From contig JAGWIL010000011.1 in the NCBI GenBank assembly GCA_028866335.1, forward strand, positions 1 through 20,070: DNA of 20,070 bases, written 5' to 3'. The notes beneath the pieces were generated by a model that worked only from the letters and a program-made list of their open reading frames with translations, was not told the DNA's origin and ran no database searches. Both the position numbers and the translations under genes were made by a program. Within the stretch, counting starts at the first letter, position 1. Each line of letters opens with the position of its first letter. This document shows positions 13,614 to 20,070 of this stretch, in pieces. The stretch comes from Rhodospirillales bacterium. GTDB lineage: Bacteria; Pseudomonadota; Alphaproteobacteria; Acetobacterales; Acetobacteraceae.

Positions 13614-16600
13614 ATGCGAGACACTTTGCACCGCCTGGCTGCCCGCCCGGCTTTGTGGCTGATGATCTATGCCGCGCTGCTCGGCTATGGGTTGTTTGCC
13701 CTGTTCAACATCCCCGAAGAGGTTTTGCCCGCCTTTAATTACCCGGAGGTGAGTGTCACCGTGCATCTGCCTGGCACCACCGCCACGGATATGGAGGCGA
13801 TGGTAGCCACCCCGCTGGAGGGCGTGCTGCTCGGCTTGCCGGGTGTCTCCAATGTTCGCAGCAGCATCAGCGACGGGCTGGTGGAGACGGATTTGCGTTT
13901 TGCCGCCACCACCAACGCCCAGGCAGATTTGCAGGCGGTGAACGGTGCCATCGAGCGCGCCCAGACCAGCCTGCCGCCTGGCGCGCAGCCTTTCACCGAG
14001 ATTATGGGCAACGCCATTAACGAAGTGGCGAATTACGCCGTGCGTTTTACCCCTGGCACCTCGCAGGCAGACGTGGCGCGGGCGGTGGCAATGCAACTGG
14101 TGCCCGCCTTGCGCGCGGTGCCGGGCGTGCAGCTTGTCACCAGCGCCGGGCTTGGGGATGAGACGCTGTGGGTGCAGCCCAACCTGCCCGCGATGGAACA
14201 GGCCGGGGTTTCCATACAGGCATTGCAACAAGCGCTGGCCGGGCAGGCAATGCTGATGCCGGGCGGGTCTCTCAGCCTCGGGCACACAGATTCCCTCATC
14301 ACTTTCGGCAATGCCCCCAGTGCCGTAGCACTGGCGCAAGTGCCGGTGATGGGGCCGCAGGGGCCGATTCCGCTGGGCGCACTAGCGAGGATTGTTCATG
14401 GCACGGAGCCTGTGCATCAGCGCGAGCTGCTGGATGGCGAACCCGCCATCGCGCTGGTGGTTTTCAAGCAGCAGGGCGCTTCTACCTTACCGGTAACACA
14501 GGCGTTGGAAGCGGCGATTAAATCCGTAGCGCTGCCACAAGGCGTTTCGGTGGTGCGGATCTACGACCAGGGCCATCTGGTGGGGGCGACGAGCGATGAT
14601 CTGCGCCGCAACCTGCTCATTGGCGGGGTGCTGGCGATTGCCGGGCTGCTCGCCGTGCTGGGGTTAGGCAGTGGTGCCTGGCTGCTGGCTTTGTCTCTCC
14701 CAACATCCCTGCTGCTGGGCATCGCCGGGCTATACGCCACGGGGCAGAGCCTCAATTTGCTTACCTTTGGTGCGATTATTGTTGCCCTTGGCTTGGTGGC
14801 GGATGATTCCATCATCGTGCTGGAAAGCATCTTCCACCGCTGGGAAGCGGGCGATGACACCTGGCCCGGCATCTGGCGGGGCTTGGCGGAGATTATGGCG
14901 CCGGATATCATCGGCACATTGACGACCGTGCTGGTGTTTGTGCCGCTGTTGTTTACTGGCGGGCTGGCGGGGCTGTTCTGCGTGCCCTTCGCGCTGGGCA
15001 TGATCTTCGCGCTTAGCGCCTCGCTGCTGGTTTCGCTAACGCTGATCCCGCTGGGGCTGGGCTTGCTGCCGCGCCATGCCGTGCGCCCGCCACGTGCAGC
15101 CAATGCGTTGCTCACGCGGTTGATGGGTTGGAACCGGCGCTTGTTCCGCTTGGCTTTGGCCTACCCGAAACGTGCCGTGCTGGCCTGCGTGGCGTTGCTG
15201 CTGGTGAGTTTGGGCGCGATGAGCCTGATTTCAGTAAACGTGCTGCCGTTGCCGAATGAGGGTGTGGTTCTGGAATCCTTTACCCTCGCCCCGGGCACCT
15301 CGCTCGCGGATACGGATGCTGTGATGCGCCGCCTTTCCGCCCAGCTGGCGAAAGACCCGGCGGTTGAGCATGTGCTGGCGCGCATCGGTTCGGCCGCTGG
15401 TTCCACCTATACCGAGCCCGCCTATGCCGGGGAGATCACCATCTCTCTTAAACCCGGTGTGGGCGGTGCCAGCCTGGATGAAATCGCCAACCGTGTGCAG
15501 GCGGAAACGCAATTCCCCTCGCTGCAAACGGGTGTTGATACGCCTACTATTGAGCGTTTGGGCGAAAGCCTGAACGGCCTGCCGCAGCCCTTCGCGCTGG
15601 ATTTGTACGGCGATGATCTCGGCCAAATGTCCGCCACCGCCCAAGCCATTGCCCAGCGCCTTGGCCGCGTGCCGGGGTTGAGCGATTTGTTCAACGACCA
15701 GGGCTACCCGGAAACACAAATTCGCATCACCCCGCGCTTGGGCGCGCTGGCAGCGGCGGGGATGACGCCCTCGGCGGTGAGCGATGAGGTTTCGGCCCTG
15801 ATGGCAGGCCAGGTTGTGGCCGAATTGCCGGATGGTGCGGCACCGCTGCCGCTCTATCTGCGGCTGCCGGATTCGCGCTTGCTCTCGCTGGCGGCGCTGA
15901 ACGCCCTGCCGATAGGCACCACGAATTTGGGGGCGCTGGCGGATGTCTCGCTCACCACCAGCCCCAACCAGTTCATGCATATAGACGGCGCGCGGGTGCT
16001 GGAGATTCTGGCCACGCCCACCACCGCGCCCAATATCGCCATCGCCCAGGCCAAGCGCGCCCTGGTTGGTTTAAAACTACCGCCGGGCGAGCGGATTGTT
16101 TTCGGCGGGCTGTACCCGATGCTGGAGCGCGCCGCATTGGGGCTGGGGCTTGCCGCCATCGCCGCCATCGCGGCCTTGGCCTGGGTGCTATTTCTGCGCT
16201 TCTCCGGTTGGCGTGTGCCGCTGCTGCTACTCGCGCAAATCCCGCTGGCGATGACCGGTGGCGGCTTGGCCCTGGCGGTGAGTGGGCTGGGGCTGAACGG
16301 CATCGGGCTGATCGGCTTCCTGGCTCTGGCGGGGGTGAGCCTGAATCATGGCGTGGTGCTGCTGGATCGCGCCCAGCGTAACGAGGCGGCGGGCATGAGC
16401 CCGGAAGATGCCATCGACGAGGTGCTGAGTGTGCGTTTCCGCCCCATCTTCCTTACCACTGCCGTGGCAATTCTCGGCATGCTGCCCACCGCGTTGGGTT
16501 TTGGCGCAGGTGCCGCGCCAGAGCAGGGGCTAGCGGTGGTGATCGGCGGCGGCATTCTCTGGAGCGCGCTGCTCTGCACCAATCTGCTGCCCGCCCTTTA

Positions 16601-16634
16601 TCTCGCCGGGCGCAAGCCGGAAGCCCAGCCATGA
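13614..16634 (+). CDS. RND-family efflux permease
   Basis: 1006 residues, full length for an inner-membrane RND pump. It has one N-terminal membrane helix, a large periplasmic loop (LPGTTATDMEAMVATPLEGVL near 55-75), a block of five or six helices, a second large loop and a final helix block, that is, the duplicated RND plan. Helix 4 carries GLVADDSIIVLESIFHR, with the two adjacent aspartates typical of drug/hydrophobe pumps; metal pumps of the CzcA/CusA type usually have DGAVVMVEN there. So although it sits behind a CusRS-like system, the substrate may be organic rather than a metal ion. It pairs with the adaptor three bases upstream and probably uses an outer-membrane channel encoded elsewhere. 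Confidence 0.9.
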   Translation: MRDTLHRLAARPALWLMIYAALLGYGLFALFNIPEEVLPAFNYPEVSVTVHLPGTTATDMEAMVATPLEGVLLGLPGVSNVRSSISDGLVETDLRFAATTNAQADLQAVNGAIERAQTSLPPGAQPFTEIMGNAINEVANYAVRFTPGTSQADVARAVAMQLVPALRAVPGVQLVTSAGLGDETLWVQPNLPAMEQAGVSIQALQQALAGQAMLMPGGSLSLGHTDSLITFGNAPSAVALAQVPVMGPQGPIPLGALARIVHGTEPVHQRELLDGEPAIALVVFKQQGASTLPVTQALEAAIKSVALPQGVSVVRIYDQGHLVGATSDDLRRNLLIGGVLAIAGLLAVLGLGSGAWLLALSLPTSLLLGIAGLYATGQSLNLLTFGAIIVALGLVADDSIIVLESIFHRWEAGDDTWPGIWRGLAEIMAPDIIGTLTTVLVFVPLLFTGGLAGLFCVPFALGMIFALSASLLVSLTLIPLGLGLLPRHAVRPPRAANALLTRLMGWNRRLFRLALAYPKRAVLACVALLLVSLGAMSLISVNVLPLPNEGVVLESFTLAPGTSLADTDAVMRRLSAQLAKDPAVEHVLARIGSAAGSTYTEPAYAGEITISLKPGVGGASLDEIANRVQAETQFPSLQTGVDTPTIERLGESLNGLPQPFALDLYGDDLGQMSATAQAIAQRLGRVPGLSDLFNDQGYPETQIRITPRLGALAAAGMTPSAVSDEVSALMAGQVVAELPDGAAPLPLYLRLPDSRLLSLAALNALPIGTTNLGALADVSLTTSPNQFMHIDGARVLEILATPTTAPNIAIAQAKRALVGLKLPPGERIVFGGLYPMLERAALGLGLAAIAAIAALAWVLFLRFSGWRVPLLLLAQIPLAMTGGGLALAVSGLGLNGIGLIGFLALAGVSLNHGVVLLDRAQRNEAAGMSPEDAIDEVLSVRFRPIFLTTAVAILGMLPTALGFGAGAAPEQGLAVVIGGGILWSALLCTNLLPALYLAGRKPEAQP

Positions 16635-16693
16635 AGCCGACTCAGAGCCTGTTGGGATGATTTTGCCGCGAAGCAGAAATTTGGCTGGCAGCT

Positions 16694-17908
16694 TCAGGCC
16701 GCGAGCTGTTCATCCGCCGGACCGAAATATTCGTAATGAATCCGGTCTGACGCGATGCCGTGTTCCTTAAGATCAGCAACCAAGTTTCTCAGAAACGGCC
16801 GTGGCCCGCAGAGATAGACATCAGCATCAAGCAGCGGGGTGTTCGCCTGTAGCCAATCGATATTGATGAAGCCGGTAATATCGTGGCTGCTGCCCGGTAC
16901 GTCCTGCGCCAAGGGTGTGGAGTAAAAAATTGTAGTTTTTGTATTGGAGTGTTGCTGGGCAAGCGCCTTTACGCGTTCGCGCATGGCGTGGGTGTCGCTG
17001 TTAAGTGCAGCGTGAATATAGTATGTGCTGAAATTCGCTTTTTCTGAGGTGATAGCTTCCAACATGCTCATCATCGGCGTTAGCCCAACGCCTGCGGAAA
17101 GCAAAATCACGGGCCTGTTCTGGTTGGACGTAAGAAAGAAATCTCCCGAGGGAGGGGCGACCTTAACCAAGGAGCCTTCCATCACATGATCATGCAGATA
17201 AGCTGAACCACCTTGGCTGGCGGGCTCGCGTTTGACGGAGATCCGGTAACTATCTTGGTTGGGGCCAGACGAGATTGAATAATTACGTTTCAAGATCGTG
17301 TTTTCATCAGGAGACAGCGTAAAGGTTAGATACTGCCCGGGTTTGTGCTGAACCACTTTGCCGCCATCGGCGGGTTTAAGCAAGAAGGAGGTGATGACCG
17401 CGCTTTCACGGGTTTTGGCTACGACCACAAAATCCCGCCAGCCGGTCCATCCGCCTTCAGCCGCCAGGAGATCATCGCGGAGCGATTTTTCCCGCCCCTT
17501 AAGAATGTTGGCTAAAAACCAATAGGCTTCGCCCCAGGCTGCCAATATTTCTGGTGTTGCAGCAGGGCCCAGCACATGCGCAATAGCCCCCAGCAAGGCT
17601 TCCGCAACATAAGGATAATGTTCGGGCAGAATGTTAAAGCCGACATGCTTATGCGCGACGCGCTCTACAACAGGTGCCAACGCTCCAAGATTTTCGATGT
17701 TTCGCGCATAGCCAAGAATGGCCATGGCCAGAGCATTCACCTGCGCGCCATGTTCACCTTGGTTAGCCTGATTGAAAAGAGAGCGAACCTCTTTGTTTTG
17801 AAACAGTCTCTTATACATCTCAACGGTGATCGCGGGCCCGTGCGCGGCCAATGCCGGGACGGTGGCTTTAACGATGCTAATTGTTGTGGCGCTAAGCGGT
17901 TTTGACAT
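16694..17908 (-). CDS. hmp: Flavohemoglobin, nitric oxide dioxygenase
   Basis: 404 residues, full length for Hmp. The globin domain (1-150) has Y32 (MYKRLF, B10 position) and the proximal histidine H88 in HKHVGF. The FAD domain follows with RNYSISSGPN, and the NAD domain with AGVGLTPMMSML and CGPRPFLRNL. It converts NO and oxygen to nitrate using NAD(P)H in the cytoplasm. AAGGA lies nine bases before the ATG. The promoter (TTGCAA, 17 bases, TATTAT on the minus strand) is overlapped by an NsrR-like inverted repeat, with a second one upstream, so NO-responsive repression is likely. It stands alone, convergent with the RND permease. Confidence 0.96.
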   Translation of the reverse strand: MSKPLSATTISIVKATVPALAAHGPAITVEMYKRLFQNKEVRSLFNQANQGEHGAQVNALAMAILGYARNIENLGALAPVVERVAHKHVGFNILPEHYPYVAEALLGAIAHVLGPAATPEILAAWGEAYWFLANILKGREKSLRDDLLAAEGGWTGWRDFVVVAKTRESAVITSFLLKPADGGKVVQHKPGQYLTFTLSPDENTILKRNYSISSGPNQDSYRISVKREPASQGGSAYLHDHVMEGSLVKVAPPSGDFFLTSNQNRPVILLSAGVGLTPMMSMLEAITSEKANFSTYYIHAALNSDTHAMRERVKALAQQHSNTKTTIFYSTPLAQDVPGSSHDITGFINIDWLQANTPLLDADVYLCGPRPFLRNLVADLKEHGIASDRIHYEYFGPADEQLAA

Positions 17909-17935
17909 GCGGGCAGGTCCTTTACGTAGGCTTTA

Positions 17936-17958
17936 TAGATGTATAATAAATACACCTA
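17936..17958. promoter_or_regulatory. NsrR-like operator 1 over the hmp -10
   Basis: TAGATGTA-N7-TACACCTA has the 8-7-8 geometry of the enterobacterial NsrR consensus (AAGATGCA-N7-TGCATCTT). It is the core of a longer 17-bp-arm inverted repeat (17928-17966) with a single mismatch. Confidence 0.55.
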
Positions 17959-17971
17959 TAAAGCCTTGCAA
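17943..17971 (-). promoter_or_regulatory. hmp promoter
   Basis: On the minus strand TTGCAA (17966-17971) and TATTAT (17943-17948) are separated by exactly 17 bases, with a predicted start near 17936, about 28 bases before the ATG. The -10 lies within an NsrR-like repeat. Confidence 0.6.
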
Positions 17972-17973
17972 AA

Positions 17974-17996
17974 AAGATGCAAGTAGAATGCATGTT
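17974..17996. promoter_or_regulatory. NsrR-like operator 2 upstream of the hmp -35
   Basis: AAGATGCA-N7-TGCATGTT differs from the NsrR consensus arms at one position and has the same seven-base centre. It lies just upstream of the -35. No nsrR gene is present in the window. Confidence 0.6.
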
Positions 17997-17997
17997 A

Positions 17998-18024
17998 TAT
18001 GTAGCTGTTTTGATCCGCTACATA
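17998..18024 (-). repeat. Inverted repeat between thiC and hmp
   Basis: TATGTAGC and GCTACATA form perfect eight-base arms around an 11-base loop, 38 bases after the thiC stop. It could end thiC transcription (no U-tract) or be another regulatory site for hmp. Confidence 0.45.
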
Positions 18025-18062
18025 ATCATGGCAAATATGCGTCGGTTTCGGGTTTGAGGCGA

Positions 18063-20027
<1,965 letters not shown>

Positions 20028-20038
<11 letters not shown>

Positions 20039-20067
20039 GTGCATCAGAACGCGTTCGAGGGGTTTTT
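20028..20067 (+). terminator. Terminator-like stem with U-tract, plus strand, opposite the riboswitch 5' end
   Basis: CCCCTCG (20028-20034) and CGAGGGG (20056-20062) form a seven-base stem with a 21-base loop followed by TTTTT (20063-20067). Orientation is plus, antisense to the thiC leader, yet no plus-strand gene precedes it in the window. Confidence 0.45.
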
Positions 20068-20070
20068 GTC

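Noticed and set aside
12666..14339. Long open frame of 557 codons on the minus strand opposite the adaptor and RND genes
   Set aside because: Composition is rich in R, H, G and Q in a way typical of the antisense frame of GC-rich genes, and the plus strand holds two clearly recognisable proteins over the same bases.
16635..16693. GAGCCTGTTGGGATGATTTTG between convergent genes as a possible insertion-sequence end
   Set aside because: It faintly recalls some IS5-family termini, but there is no matching second end, no target duplication and no transposase remnant nearby.
16632..16696. TGAAGC...GCTTCA pairing across the RND/hmp convergent gap as a bidirectional terminator
   Set aside because: Six-base arms separated by about 53 bases and no U-tract; both arms simply include the TGA stop codons.

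Overview
The window looks like chromosomal DNA of an acidophilic alphaproteobacterium, most plausibly Acetobacteraceae (Acidiphilium/Acidocella type). This is inferred from a DoxDA-type thiosulfate:quinone oxidoreductase next to sulfide-detoxification genes, a high-GC genome and the style of the individual proteins. It is not proven by any rRNA or marker gene. There is no tRNA, rRNA, CRISPR array, prophage or intact insertion sequence, and no gene-free stretch above about 200 bp.

Layout. (1) 1-523 (+): 3' end of hemN. (2) 599-3979 (-): a probable four-gene operon read right to left: a small secreted coiled-coil protein, a Tat-exported DsrE-like protein, a ModA-like periplasmic binding protein without ABC partners, and the DoxD-DoxA fusion. 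This block is visibly more AT-rich than the rest and is the best candidate for an undescribed periplasmic sulfur-compound module. (3) 4175-7094 (-): an overlapping operon of persulfide dioxygenase, two half-size YeeE/YedE transporters, a DUF442 sulfurtransferase-like protein and a TauE/SafE exporter. It diverges from (4) 7189-8216 (+): a Prx6-type peroxiredoxin overlapping a BigR/SqrR-like ArsR-family repressor. A perfect palindrome (7117-7133) covers both presumed -10 regions. Together (3) and (4) form a sulfide/persulfide-responsive detoxification regulon in which the pieces of the fused Blh enzyme are separate genes.

(5) 8286-9653 (-): iron-sulfur L-serine dehydratase. (6) 9840-16634 (+): CusRS-like two-component system, cytochrome b561, RND adaptor and RND permease. 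Two CusR-box-like inverted repeats, each starting on the last base of a stop codon, precede the cytochrome and the RND pair, so the local regulator probably activates both. (7) 16694-17908 (-): flavohemoglobin NO dioxygenase, with a promoter overlapped by one NsrR-like inverted repeat and preceded by a second. (8) 18063-19880 (-): thiC, controlled by a TPP riboswitch whose downstream hairpin can sequester the Shine-Dalgarno sequence.

The common theme is respiratory and redox stress: thiosulfate oxidation in the envelope, cytoplasmic sulfide/persulfide removal, peroxide reduction, NO detoxification and envelope efflux, flanked by housekeeping genes (hemN, sdaA, thiC).
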